From NCBI GenBank assembly GCA_000438195.1, contig FR903071.1, positions 1-48,824 on the forward strand: a DNA stretch of 48,824 bases, written 5' to 3'. Shown here one piece after another: positions 17,730 through 26,063 of this stretch; the first letter of the stretch is position 1, and each line of letters opens with the position of its first letter. A program made the position numbers and the translations under genes. Below the pieces are notes generated by a model that did not search any database, was not told the origin of the DNA, and saw only the letters and a program-made list of their open reading frames with translations. Source of the DNA: Mycoplasma sp. CAG:776. GTDB lineage: Bacteria; Bacillota_I; Bacilli_A; RF39; UBA660.

Positions 17730-18569
17730 ATGAATAATAATTTAAAACGTGCTCAAGCCTATATTGATTGTTATCAAGAAAATCATCCTAACAGTGGTAG
17801 CTGTTGCTGTTATGGGCCTACGGGTCCTACAGGACCTACAGGACCTGCAGCTGCAACGATCATTGTTAATAGTACTACTACTTCAGATCCTGGTAGTGCT
17901 GCAACAGTAACAAATATAGGAACTTCATCTAATGCCATTTTAGATTTTACTATTCCTAGAGGTGCTACTGGGCCTACCGGTCCAACTGGTGCTACAGGTC
18001 CGACTGGGCCTCAAGGTATTGCCGGAATTGGAATAACTGGACCGACTGGGCCTCAAGGACTTCAAGGCGTTACTGGACCAACAGGACCTACCGGACCTGC
18101 TGGTGGAGCTGGTACCGCTCCTACTTTAAGCATTGGAACAGTTACTACTGGTGCTCCTGGTTCTGCAGCTTTAGCTTCAATTACTGGAACTGCACCAAAT
18201 TATTTTCTTAATTTAACTATTCCTAGAGGAGCTACGGGACCAACAGGTTCTACCGGTGTTACAGGTCCGACCGGACCTCAAGGCATTGCTGGAACTGGAG
18301 CCACAGGACCTACTGGGCCTACTGGACCTCAAGGCGCTTCTGGTACTGGTGCTACTGGACCGACTGGACCGACTGGACCTCAAGGTACCGCTGGAACTGA
18401 AGGTGCTACGGGACCTACTGGGCCTACTGGACCTCAAGGTACTGCCGGAGCTGAAGGTGCTACGGGACCTACTGGACCTACCGGACCTCAAGGTACTGCT
18501 GGAGCTGAAGGCGCTACGGGACCTACTGGGCCTACTGGACCTACTGGACCTGCTGGTGGTGGTGGATAA
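17730..18569 (+). CDS. Collagen-like repeat protein, short, no head domain
   Basis: A 279-residue protein. Its N-terminus repeats the plan of the gene at 15.4 kb: CYQENHP (14-20), then a CCC cluster (25-27), with no signal peptide. GPT triplets (29-39) are followed by a beta module ending TIPRG (41-77), Gly-X-Y (78-128), a second copy of the module (130-167), and Gly-X-Y to residue 276, ending in GGGG. There is no C-terminal trimerisation head. The last part is three 18-residue tandem repeats. AAAGGAG precedes the ATG and a strong terminator follows. It is probably displayed with the larger collagen-like protein; function unknown. Confidence 0.88.
   Translation: MNNNLKRAQAYIDCYQENHPNSGSCCCYGPTGPTGPTGPAAATIIVNSTTTSDPGSAATVTNIGTSSNAILDFTIPRGATGPTGPTGATGPTGPQGIAGIGITGPTGPQGLQGVTGPTGPTGPAGGAGTAPTLSIGTVTTGAPGSAALASITGTAPNYFLNLTIPRGATGPTGSTGVTGPTGPQGIAGTGATGPTGPTGPQGASGTGATGPTGPTGPQGTAGTEGATGPTGPTGPQGTAGAEGATGPTGPTGPQGTAGAEGATGPTGPTGPTGPAGGGG
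18381..18542 (+). repeat. Three 54-bp tandem repeats in the collagen-like gene
   Basis: Units at 18381-18434, 18435-18488 and 18489-18542 each encode 18 residues of the form QGTAGxEGATGPTGPTGP. The DNA copies are nearly identical with a few synonymous changes, so copy number may vary between strains without changing frame. Confidence 0.8.
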
Positions 18570-18570
18570 T

Positions 18571-18608
18571 AAAAAAGGTAAGAGATTGTATAATCTTTTA
18601 CCTTTTTT
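18571..18608 (+). terminator. Strong terminator after the second collagen-like gene
   Basis: A 17-bp stem (18571-18587 with 18592-18608) containing one G-U pair and a 4-base loop begins just after the stop codon and ends in T6. The A6 on the other side could also stop transcription arriving from the right. Confidence 0.85.
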
Positions 18609-18732
18609 TAAGAAAACATTGTTTCAATTTTAAATACTAGACTTAAAATATCAATATCATTTATTTAGGCTGTTCCATAGATTAATCTTGTATCCTGATG
18701 CTTTTTTATTTAGCCTTAACCAAATATTAAGT

Positions 18733-18840
18733 TTAAAAGGATATTGGGCGCACACCATTCGTGTTATTCACGTTGTTCCAGTTGAGGTTGCCATTCGAAT
18801 TCACATAGAACACGTTAGCATTTGGATAGTTATACGGAGA
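18733..18840 (-). other. Template-repeat-like relic of a diversity-generating retroelement (orphan)
   Basis: On the minus strand this stretch is open for 35 codons between two stops and has no start codon. It reads NANVFYVNSNGNLNWN, then NVNNTNGVRP. Twelve or so codons are AAC or AAT, and codons such as CTC, GTG, CGC and TGG make it visibly GC-richer than its surroundings. Asn-rich AAY codon patterns ending near GVRP or GFRP are typical of template repeats paired with C-type-lectin variable regions. No reverse transcriptase or matching variable region is in the window. It lies in the gene-free 18609-18920 stretch just downstream of virB4; the rest of that stretch is AT-rich with no other recognisable element. 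Identification is by pattern only. Confidence 0.5.
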
Positions 18841-18920
18841 CTAACTCAAGTCTACTTTATTTAGATTAACCTATTTTTATTTTAACACATTTCCATTTAT
18901 TTGACTATTAAAAAGAAGAA

Positions 18921-20708
18921 TTATAGTCCTCCTCCTGAACCAAAGGAATCTAATTCTTCTTGAGTTACAATGACTGTAATTCTCATTCTCCTATTACCAC
19001 AAATAAATAATGCTTCTCCTTGATTATAATATTTAATACTATCTTTTTCTGATTCATTTAAATCAATTAATTTTGCTAAATCTTCGACTGCTTGTTTACG
19101 TAGGCCCATTACTAAATAATAAGATGCATTATCAAATATTGCCTTACCATGAACAATCATATTTGGAGCAGCGAAGTCAGTTGGCTGTTGAGTAATAATA
19201 ATTGTACCTGTATTGTATTTTCTAGAACGTCTTTGAATTTGAGCTAAGAATTCAGCTCCTAATTCATTGCGGCTAGACAATAATACATGGGCTTCATCTA
19301 CCATCATTACAGTATTAATATTTTTATCTAAACATAAGCCCCAAGCATACTTTAATATATTGAAGAATAATGTATTTTTAATATTTTCATCACTATTCAT
19401 TAATTCACGAATATTAAATACAATAAAATCACTATTGAATCTAAGCGTTGTATGTCCAGTAAAGTAGTATCTTAATTCTTTTGTTAATGGTCTTATCTTT
19501 AACTCAAGTCGTTCAATAACATCTTTTTCTCGGGTTGCATCTGGCATGGATAATAATCTACCCTTTATTGTCGCATAAACATCATCAAAGGTTGGATAAT
19601 CGGCACTAGTTATTTTTGTAAAATCTGTATCAAAATCAATTTTATATCGTTTATAAGTGTCTTGAACAATTTCGCTAAACATTGTTAAAACATCTTCTTC
19701 AATGTCAGGATATAAATATTTCATGAATGCTTTTAATTGTTGTAATGTTCTAGTAAGAATAGTATAACCTAGCCCCTGCGCTATCTCTTCTTCATCAGCG
19801 TCTACTACGACTTCAAGAGGATTAATCATTCCGAAGTCTCCACCTTTACCCAAATCTAAGAAATCTCCGCCTAAGCTATGAGCCATTTCTTCTAATTCGC
19901 CTTCTGGATCAATACATACTACTTTAAATCCATTTCTTAAATGAGTTCTAAGTAACATCTTAGCCGCGGTTGATTTTCCGGAACCACTCGTACCAAGTAA
20001 AATCATATTAGCATTATTACGGTTATTTTCTTTTTTTATTTGATATAAGAATTGATTAAATAAGACTACTCCACCTGAAAAGTCTACCCCAAAAAGGGTT
20101 GCATCGCCTGGATCTTTGATACTATCAAAAACAAACGGATACATTGCTGCAACTGTTATAGATGGAATTGGTGTTCCTATTCTTGTTTCAACATCTTGTT
20201 TAGGGAATATAGGAATAATTGATTTTAATACTTTTTCTTGTTCAAACATTAAAGATATTCCACGCATTCCTAAAGCATCTAAATAAGTTCTTACTTGCAT
20301 TTTTTTTAGTTCTAAATCTTCTTTATTATCAGCACTAATCATAATGTGCATTTGAAAGTCAAAAATTCTTGCTTGAGTAGCTGCTAACATTGAGATAAAT
20401 TGCTCTAATGATTCATAATCTTGACGAATTCTTTCTTGAATTGTTTTATCTCTTTCATTCTGATAACGCATTTTTAAATCTGCTATTTCTTTATTTAACA
20501 TTCTTTGTAATGTACTAAATTCAATTGGAATATGTTTAATTGCTACTTTTACTCCACTAATTGATGTAATATCAGATAAATAACCTACATATATACTTTT
20601 TGGAAAAGATATAATCGTCATAATTGTACAAAACTTGCCACCTAAAGTAAATTCTGTTGGTTTAAACTCCATTCCTTTTGGAGCTATTTCACTTTTTACT
20701 TTACTCAT
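18921..20708 (-). CDS. VirB4/TraE-type type IV secretion ATPase
   Basis: A 595-residue VirB4-family ATPase that powers type IV secretion at the inner face of the membrane. An N-terminal domain (1-200) is followed by a RecA-like motor with Walker A GTSGSGKST (239-247) and Walker B VMMVDEAH (467-474). The later TIIITQQPTD is also typical. It ends in a Gly/Ser-rich tail. Its ATG overlaps the stop of the preceding TraC-like gene by one base (TAATG), so they are translationally coupled. It is the last gene of the T4SS-like cluster running leftwards from 26.9 kb. Confidence 0.92.
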   Translation of the reverse strand: MSKVKSEIAPKGMEFKPTEFTLGGKFCTIMTIISFPKSIYVGYLSDITSISGVKVAIKHIPIEFSTLQRMLNKEIADLKMRYQNERDKTIQERIRQDYESLEQFISMLAATQARIFDFQMHIMISADNKEDLELKKMQVRTYLDALGMRGISLMFEQEKVLKSIIPIFPKQDVETRIGTPIPSITVAAMYPFVFDSIKDPGDATLFGVDFSGGVVLFNQFLYQIKKENNRNNANMILLGTSGSGKSTAAKMLLRTHLRNGFKVVCIDPEGELEEMAHSLGGDFLDLGKGGDFGMINPLEVVVDADEEEIAQGLGYTILTRTLQQLKAFMKYLYPDIEEDVLTMFSEIVQDTYKRYKIDFDTDFTKITSADYPTFDDVYATIKGRLLSMPDATREKDVIERLELKIRPLTKELRYYFTGHTTLRFNSDFIVFNIRELMNSDENIKNTLFFNILKYAWGLCLDKNINTVMMVDEAHVLLSSRNELGAEFLAQIQRRSRKYNTGTIIITQQPTDFAAPNMIVHGKAIFDNASYYLVMGLRKQAVEDLAKLIDLNESEKDSIKYYNQGEALFICGNRRMRITVIVTQEELDSFGSGGGL

Positions 20709-21262
20709 TAGCTCATCACCGTCCCAAATGTTGTATGTACTCCACCATTTAAGAAATTATCTAAAATCATTCTTAAATCATCATTGGATACTTGATTAGA
20801 GTTTAATCCAGAATTAGCTAAACCACTTATTAATGTATGGAGATTTTTTTGAATTAATTCCATTCTTTTTTCTTTAAATAAGATAAAGTATTCTGTATCT
20901 ACTACATTATATTCTGCACTCATAAACATATTTGCTTTATTAATATCTTCCATAACTAATTTTTTTTGAATTGGACTATCAGTATTATTATAAAGTATTT
21001 GTAAATTAGATAAATATAAACCAATGTCAACTGGACGATCAGCAATAATTAACCAAAATTCAAAACTAATTGAATTATAAAAGTTTCTTAAATTACCAAT
21101 TATAGCATTCTGTAATCCTTGATCAACAATAAATATATTTCGAGGATGTACTTTTACACCGGTTACATACTCACCATTTTCTAATTGGATCATTCCATTT
21201 AATATTTGTTTAATTGGTAACCAATCTTCTGTAAATGGTGAACTAGTTATCTTCGCCATCAT
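20708..21262 (-). CDS. TraC-like component of the T4SS cluster
   Basis: About 184 residues, soluble, starting MMAKITSSPFTEDWLPIKQI. It has an early LENGEYVTGVKVHPRNIF segment and mostly helical remainder. Small proteins of this kind sit between PrgI and the VirB4/TraE ATPase in Gram-positive conjugation modules and resemble the N-terminal part of longer VirB4 proteins. I use the ATG at 21262, after AAGGATGG; the next codon is also ATG. It overlaps the end of prgI by 20 bp and the start of virB4 by 1 bp. Its exact biochemical role is not known. Confidence 0.65.
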   Translation of the reverse strand: MMAKITSSPFTEDWLPIKQILNGMIQLENGEYVTGVKVHPRNIFIVDQGLQNAIIGNLRNFYNSISFEFWLIIADRPVDIGLYLSNLQILYNNTDSPIQKKLVMEDINKANMFMSAEYNVVDTEYFILFKEKRMELIQKNLHTLISGLANSGLNSNQVSNDDLRMILDNFLNGGVHTTFGTVMS

Positions 21263-21551
21263 GGCACCATCCTTTCCAATAGTATCTTCTTCTATCACTA
21301 AAATAACTATATACATTAACTATAAATTGCAATACATTATGATAATTTGGTACAGGCATTACAAGAAAACCTGTTATTAATGCAGGAGCTAATATTAGCA
21401 TCATGATTCCTATGTTAGCACTCTGAATTACTAATAATGCTATTAAAGTTACTCCTACTCCTGATCCAAATAATATTAGATCAACAGGTGTAAAAAAGCC
21501 TAATATCAATTGAGATTTTTTAGAATTGGCAGGAATTAAATAATTATTCAC
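21243..21551 (-). CDS. PrgI-family membrane protein (VirB3-like)
   Basis: A 102-residue protein with two closely spaced membrane helices (about 25-43 and 47-66). It begins NNYLIPANSKKSQLILGFF and continues VDLILFGSGVG, the signature layout of PrgI proteins, which occupy the VirB3 position next to VirB4 in Gram-positive type IV systems. It starts at GTG (21551), with GGAGG six bases upstream. The C-terminus is basic and aromatic. It overlaps the TraC-like gene by 20 bp. Confidence 0.85.
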   Translation of the reverse strand: MNNYLIPANSKKSQLILGFFTPVDLILFGSGVGVTLIALLVIQSANIGIMMLILAPALITGFLVMPVPNYHNVLQFIVNVYSYFSDRRRYYWKGWCHDGEDN

Positions 21552-21644
21552 ACTACTACCTCCTAATTTTACTTATTCATTATATCATATTTATTTTTAT
21601 AGGGGTAGTGGTAAATAAAAAAGAAAGCAAAATTTTGCTTTCTA

Positions 21645-22010
21645 TCAATTTAAGTTTTCTAATTCTTTAATACTTAATCCGGTTGCTTTACTGATATCTT
21701 CTATTGCGATATTTAATTGAAGTAGGTTTTTAGCAGTCTTAATAATGCCTTTCTTTTCGCCTTTATGTAATGCCACTCTTTCTACATCATTAATTTTATC
21801 ATATACATTTTTTATTTCTTCATCTGCTAAAAATTCTTCCATAAATTGTAATGCCCTTTCCATTACTTCATCTTCTTTGGCTTCTTCTCTCATTTCTTCT
21901 ATCTCCTTCCCATTTATTATTTTTAACCATTTGATAAATCTTTTCTCTTCTTCATTATATACCTTTTCCTTTACTAAATCAAGCCGAATTACTTTATTGT
22001 TTTTCCTCTT
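21645..22010 (-). pseudogene. 5'-truncated Rpn-family (PD-(D/E)XK) recombination nuclease/transposase
   Basis: The reading frame is open from a stop at 22011-22013 to the stop at 21645, about 121 codons. The first ATG appears only after 39 codons, so the gene lacks its start and its catalytic nuclease part. The preserved part contains EKRFIKWLKIIN and the C-terminal HKGEKKGIIKTAKNLLQ, followed by the helical tail ISKATGLSIKELENL. Those are characteristic of the C-terminal end of Rpn/PDDEXK-family transposase proteins. It interrupts the T4SS-like cluster between the 172-residue gene and prgI. A second relic of the same family is at 28.5-29.2 kb. Confidence 0.75.
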
Positions 22011-22095
22011 CTAATAATTTTAAAAATATATTTAAACATAAAAAAGAACAATGTATAACTATTCCGCTTACTTCTAGATTTTGAATAGCTATCAT
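21994..22095 (-). CDS. Possible 33-residue membrane peptide
   Basis: An ATG at 22095 preceded by AAGGAGAAGA opens a 33-codon frame with one hydrophobic segment (VSGIVIHCSFLCLNIFLKLL) and a charged tail. It overlaps the 5' end of the Rpn relic in another frame. The ribosome site is good, but the length and position leave the call doubtful; it may be a chance frame created by the insertion. Confidence 0.25.
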   Translation of the reverse strand: MIAIQNLEVSGIVIHCSFLCLNIFLKLLEEEKQ

Positions 22096-22149
22096 TCTTC
22101 TCCTTATTACTTTGTTCTTGTTTATATACTGCTTTTAATACATTTATTT

Positions 22150-22668
22150 TTATCTAAAGTGCATTTCATTACTTTTGATATTTTCTTTTCTAATATAAAT
22201 TTGATTTTCTAAAAATAATATTTCTTCAAAAATTTTATCAGTTGTTAAGCAAGCACTTGTTTGTAATCTGGATGTAACTGCTTTTATCGCAGGTAAATTT
22301 ATATTTCGATTTAATAATTCTTTTAAAACTATATACTCTGCTTTTATATTTAATAAATCCGAATTACTTTCATTTTGACATATACATAGTAATTTATTTT
22401 TTATTTTTATTAAACATTCTTCTAATTTTTTATAAAGTTCAGATACTTGAAATACTATTTTAGGATCATTTCTTTGTTCTAAATACCGTTTATCTTCTTC
22501 AATTTCTATTAATAAATCAAACAATTCAAAAAGTTCATGTTGATGTTTATACTTGTTTTTTGAAATATATTCATCGAGAAGTTCTTTTAATGTGTTAATA
22601 TGCCTTCCAGCTAAATCATAAATATTTAATTCATTTTCGTTACCTTTTTTGAAAACTTTTTTAAACAT
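22150..22668 (-). CDS. Helical protein of the T4SS-like cluster, unknown function
   Basis: A 172-residue, highly charged and mostly helical protein without a signal peptide or membrane segment. It contains LICICQ-like Cys residues (C125, C127 region) and a C-terminal LTTDKIFEEILFLENQIY helix. The ATG overlaps the stop of the VirB6-like gene by one base (TAATG), so its synthesis is coupled to the membrane channel protein. I do not recognise a family. Its place suggests a cytoplasmic partner of the VirB6-like protein. Confidence 0.6.
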   Translation of the reverse strand: MFKKVFKKGNENELNIYDLAGRHINTLKELLDEYISKNKYKHQHELFELFDLLIEIEEDKRYLEQRNDPKIVFQVSELYKKLEECLIKIKNKLLCICQNESNSDLLNIKAEYIVLKELLNRNINLPAIKAVTSRLQTSACLTTDKIFEEILFLENQIYIRKENIKSNEMHFR

Positions 22669-24833
22669 TATTTTTTTTCTGACTCTTTTCCTTTTTCTTC
22701 TTGTACTAATTTAGCAATTTCAACAGCAACATCCCCAGAAGCTATTTTCATTTTTTCATTGTCTGATGTCAATCCAATATGACCTCTTATAATATCTGTA
22801 TCTCGAATATCTGTAATTTTCCCTTTAATAATGTCCATTTGTCTTTCTACTTCAGACGGATTAGATAAATTTAACACTCTATCTAATTGTGATGCTTGCT
22901 CTTCAGAGATAATGATATCTTCCATATTAGCAATTGTAGGGTCATCCATATGTTGACTTTTAAAAACTTTAGCAGTCTCCACCACTGATTTGTATCTTCC
23001 ATCTCCTTTTTTTATCTTTTCTTGTATTACTTTTAATTTTGCGATTTTTATTAGATTGTCATACATATCAATGGTTGCAGCTTGTTCTCTACGTAATGAT
23101 GCAACAGTTTCGCTTGATTTTCTTTCGAGTTCATCATTCTCCATTGCAATTTGATCATCTATTGCACCCTCTGGCATGTCTAACTTTCTTAATTCTTCTC
23201 TTCGGGCAGCAATAATCTCTCTCTTTATTTGATCCTTGTCAATAATTTTTTCAGAAGCTGCTTTTTTTTGACCCTCTAAAGCTATAACAGTTTTATCATC
23301 AGAAGCAAGATCAAATAATTGTTTTTGAAATCCAACTGCTTCATCATAGACTTTTTTTCTGGCTTCTAATATAGCTCTAGATTGTTCCGCTCCACTCCAA
23401 ATTTTAGCTTTATTCCACATATCTGTAAATCTGTTTTCTCCTGTAGCTGCATATCTAGCGTTTCTCGCAGTTCTTACGTTATGAGCTTTTATTGCTTCTT
23501 CTGCCGCTTTAGATGCATTTGCTTTCATTGATTTAAAATCCTTTATTTCGTTTGGATCTCGAAACGAACGAAATGCTGCACTTCCTGCACCTCCTATAGC
23601 ACTTCTAAGTCTATTAAACGCACTTTTATTTGATCCATCTGGAGCAGTTTTATCATTCCAATTCCTTACAGCGGCGGTAGCCCCTGCTCCAAATATAGCT
23701 CCTGTTTGCATAGCCCCTTTAAGGCCAGTAAAGAAACCGTATTTTCCACCATCAAGCCCTGTAATATCTTTAATAAGTCCTGGTGCTTGTTTAATAAATA
23801 ATATAATTCCTAAGATTAAAAACATTTGTGCAAATAATACTACTGTCCAGCCTGCTTCGCCACTTACTAATGGAGCAAATATTGTTGTAAAATTATCTAC
23901 TACTACTTTTGCCAAGAATACTGCGAAGAATAAAATTGCTAGTCTTATAAATACCTCTAAATATGTTGAAATACAAGCTTTTAGCCAATTTGAAAATACT
24001 TTATTTCCTTGTTCATTTGGTACAATTCTTAATAATATAGGTAAAGGTGCTATTAGTTCATAAACAGCTAATTTTACTACTCTTATAGCAACATCTATAC
24101 AATATGATAATAAAACCAAGAGAACAAACACGCCTACAACTGTAGATATAATATAATAATAGGTAACATTTCCATCATGCGTTATATCATATGCAAAGGT
24201 TGTTATCCCTAACAAACTTCCTGATGAGGTAAGTTCTGACCAAATTTCATTAAAATTAGTCGTTTCTGTTGTAATGCTAAATATAAACGGTATTCCTATG
24301 CTTCCTGTTGCAACTTTAGCATTAGAGCAATCATATGAACCATCATCTGCTTGCGGACATTCTGACGGGTGTAAGAAAGCGCTCAATACATTAGATGCAA
24401 AAAACATTCCTCCATCTTCTACCCCTGATGCTTCACTATTTCCTTGTGTTCCTAAAATTATTTTTCCCAATGTATTTTGTGTCAATAAAGCATTTTGAAA
24501 ACCAATTACAAATTGAAAAATCGTTGGCACTAAAGCAATAAGTACAATGGATATCAAAACATCTTTAATAATTGTAACAGGTCCTTTTTTATTCTTTAAT
24601 GTATCATCTGGATTTACCATTGATTTTAATAAAGAATAAGCTACTAAAAATAATACTATTACTCCAATTATTATATATAATCTATTAATTAATTCATCAA
24701 TTGCATTAGTATTACCTAAGATATCAATTCGACATAATACTAAAATTATTTGGTATACCCAACTAATTAATGAATAAATTATAGAATCTAGAAACAATAA
24801 TATTGATACTAAAAATTCTAATATTGTGGCCAT
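22668..24833 (-). CDS. VirB6/TrbL-like polytopic membrane protein
   Basis: A 721-residue protein. About six or seven membrane helices lie in residues 1-355, including the conserved-looking LIAPLPILLRIVPNEQGNK segment followed by a long hydrophobic pair. The segment to about residue 450 is Gly/Ala rich. A charged coiled-coil C-terminal domain follows (about 450-721). This is the layout of VirB6/TrbL channel components in Gram-positive type IV systems. AGGTGATAG precedes the ATG. It sits between two pilin-like genes and the helical 172-residue gene. The large cytoplasmic-type tail is longer than in typical VirB6 proteins. Confidence 0.75.
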   Translation of the reverse strand: MATILEFLVSILLFLDSIIYSLISWVYQIILVLCRIDILGNTNAIDELINRLYIIIGVIVLFLVAYSLLKSMVNPDDTLKNKKGPVTIIKDVLISIVLIALVPTIFQFVIGFQNALLTQNTLGKIILGTQGNSEASGVEDGGMFFASNVLSAFLHPSECPQADDGSYDCSNAKVATGSIGIPFIFSITTETTNFNEIWSELTSSGSLLGITTFAYDITHDGNVTYYYIISTVVGVFVLLVLLSYCIDVAIRVVKLAVYELIAPLPILLRIVPNEQGNKVFSNWLKACISTYLEVFIRLAILFFAVFLAKVVVDNFTTIFAPLVSGEAGWTVVLFAQMFLILGIILFIKQAPGLIKDITGLDGGKYGFFTGLKGAMQTGAIFGAGATAAVRNWNDKTAPDGSNKSAFNRLRSAIGGAGSAAFRSFRDPNEIKDFKSMKANASKAAEEAIKAHNVRTARNARYAATGENRFTDMWNKAKIWSGAEQSRAILEARKKVYDEAVGFQKQLFDLASDDKTVIALEGQKKAASEKIIDKDQIKREIIAARREELRKLDMPEGAIDDQIAMENDELERKSSETVASLRREQAATIDMYDNLIKIAKLKVIQEKIKKGDGRYKSVVETAKVFKSQHMDDPTIANMEDIIISEEQASQLDRVLNLSNPSEVERQMDIIKGKITDIRDTDIIRGHIGLTSDNEKMKIASGDVAVEIAKLVQEEKGKESEKK

Positions 24834-24854
24834 ATACTATCACCTCTCTATTTT

Positions 24855-26063
24855 TTATAGACCACAAGATGGGTCTGATGCTATTCCTAAAATTCTAAAT
24901 AAGAATGATATTAAAATTGGAGCAAAGAAAATAATCACTGCTATAATTAATCTTTTAATAGTATTAGTTGTAGCTTTTTTTATTGCTTTTTCATCACTGG
25001 ATGCTACCGCTTTAGCATATTCAATAATTGAAAATACAAATAGCATTATAATTGCTAAATATTTTATCAAATTAAAAGCAAATTCTATATAATACATAGG
25101 AGTTCCTTTTGCTCCTGAGCCTAATAAGCTATCACAATCCGTTACTTCCCACGGCATGTCAGTATTAATATTCACATTGCCATTATTAAAATCGGTTGTA
25201 TAAGAGTATTCTTTCGCTTCTTCAGCATCAGTTGATATTTTGTAATATCCAGCTTGAATACCAGCTTCTTCAATTAACCATATTTTCCCTTTATCTGGAC
25301 AAGTAAAAGTGTTATTGCTTTTCTGCTCTGAATTTTGCAAAAAAACATTTGCAATTTCATTTGATGGTAAATATATTGTATAATTACCTCCACCAGTTTT
25401 AAACGCATTAATTACTGTATCAGTTCCATCATTTACTTTTGCAATTTGAGCAGTATTTTCACCACGATCTGTAAAATAGAATTTAAAATATTTTTCACCA
25501 TTATTATACATTTGAAATTCTATATTTACACTTGGAACATCATCCATTGTAATACCAGGATAGCTACATATTGTAGTCATTTCTTGCTTTTCTTCTTCCA
25601 CTGGTTTTTCATTTTCATTAAAAAAAGTGGTTGTTCCTTCTACTGACCAATAATTAATTCCATCATTTAAACTTGTATCCTCAGCTGGAAAAAAGGTATA
25701 GCTAGTTCCATTAATAGCGAAAACAACCGTTGGACAACTATTATTTTCTTCATAATAATCTTCTAAGTATTTGGCACTAAAAGAAGACTGTGTCATTGGT
25801 AAAGAACCATAAGCTGTGTTATCAGATTCTTTAAAAGTTGTTGGATAAAAATTTTTCTCTTCGGAAGTATATTCTTCATCCATACTTTGAGGCATACTTT
25901 GAATAATTGTACCATCATCTTGTAAAATTACGCGATATTTAACATATATGCTTCTATCAATAATAGGAATATTATAGTCACATTGCATTAAATTATTAGC
26001 AGCATTTGTATTTATTAAAAATATATTAAATAATAATACTATAAAAATCAAATATTTCTTCAT
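24855..26063 (-). CDS. Exported protein with VirB2/TrbC-like C-terminal double-helix module
   Basis: A 402-residue protein. It has a signal peptide (about 1-21, cleavage near NTNA) and an extracytoplasmic domain of about 300 residues that I do not recognise. Near the C-terminus are two membrane helices (about 330-352 and 370-392). The loop between the helices, EYAKAVASSDEKAIKKATTN, matches the corresponding loop of the neighbouring gene (KAMLSNKDDEIKKSAKT). Such helix-loop-helix ends occur in VirB2/TrbC pilin-like subunits. It overlaps the preceding gene by 4 bp (ATGA). Probably a channel or pilus subunit with a large fused outer domain. Confidence 0.6.
   Translation of the reverse strand: MKKYLIFIVLLFNIFLINTNAANNLMQCDYNIPIIDRSIYVKYRVILQDDGTIIQSMPQSMDEEYTSEEKNFYPTTFKESDNTAYGSLPMTQSSFSAKYLEDYYEENNSCPTVVFAINGTSYTFFPAEDTSLNDGINYWSVEGTTTFFNENEKPVEEEKQEMTTICSYPGITMDDVPSVNIEFQMYNNGEKYFKFYFTDRGENTAQIAKVNDGTDTVINAFKTGGGNYTIYLPSNEIANVFLQNSEQKSNNTFTCPDKGKIWLIEEAGIQAGYYKISTDAEEAKEYSYTTDFNNGNVNINTDMPWEVTDCDSLLGSGAKGTPMYYIEFAFNLIKYLAIIMLFVFSIIEYAKAVASSDEKAIKKATTNTIKRLIIAVIIFFAPILISFLFRILGIASDPSCGL

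Noticed and set aside
18656..18864. TTTATTTAG occurring three times around the template-repeat-like segment
   Set aside because: The 9-mer is all A/T except one base and also appears elsewhere in this AT-rich window, so a specific repeat family is not supported.
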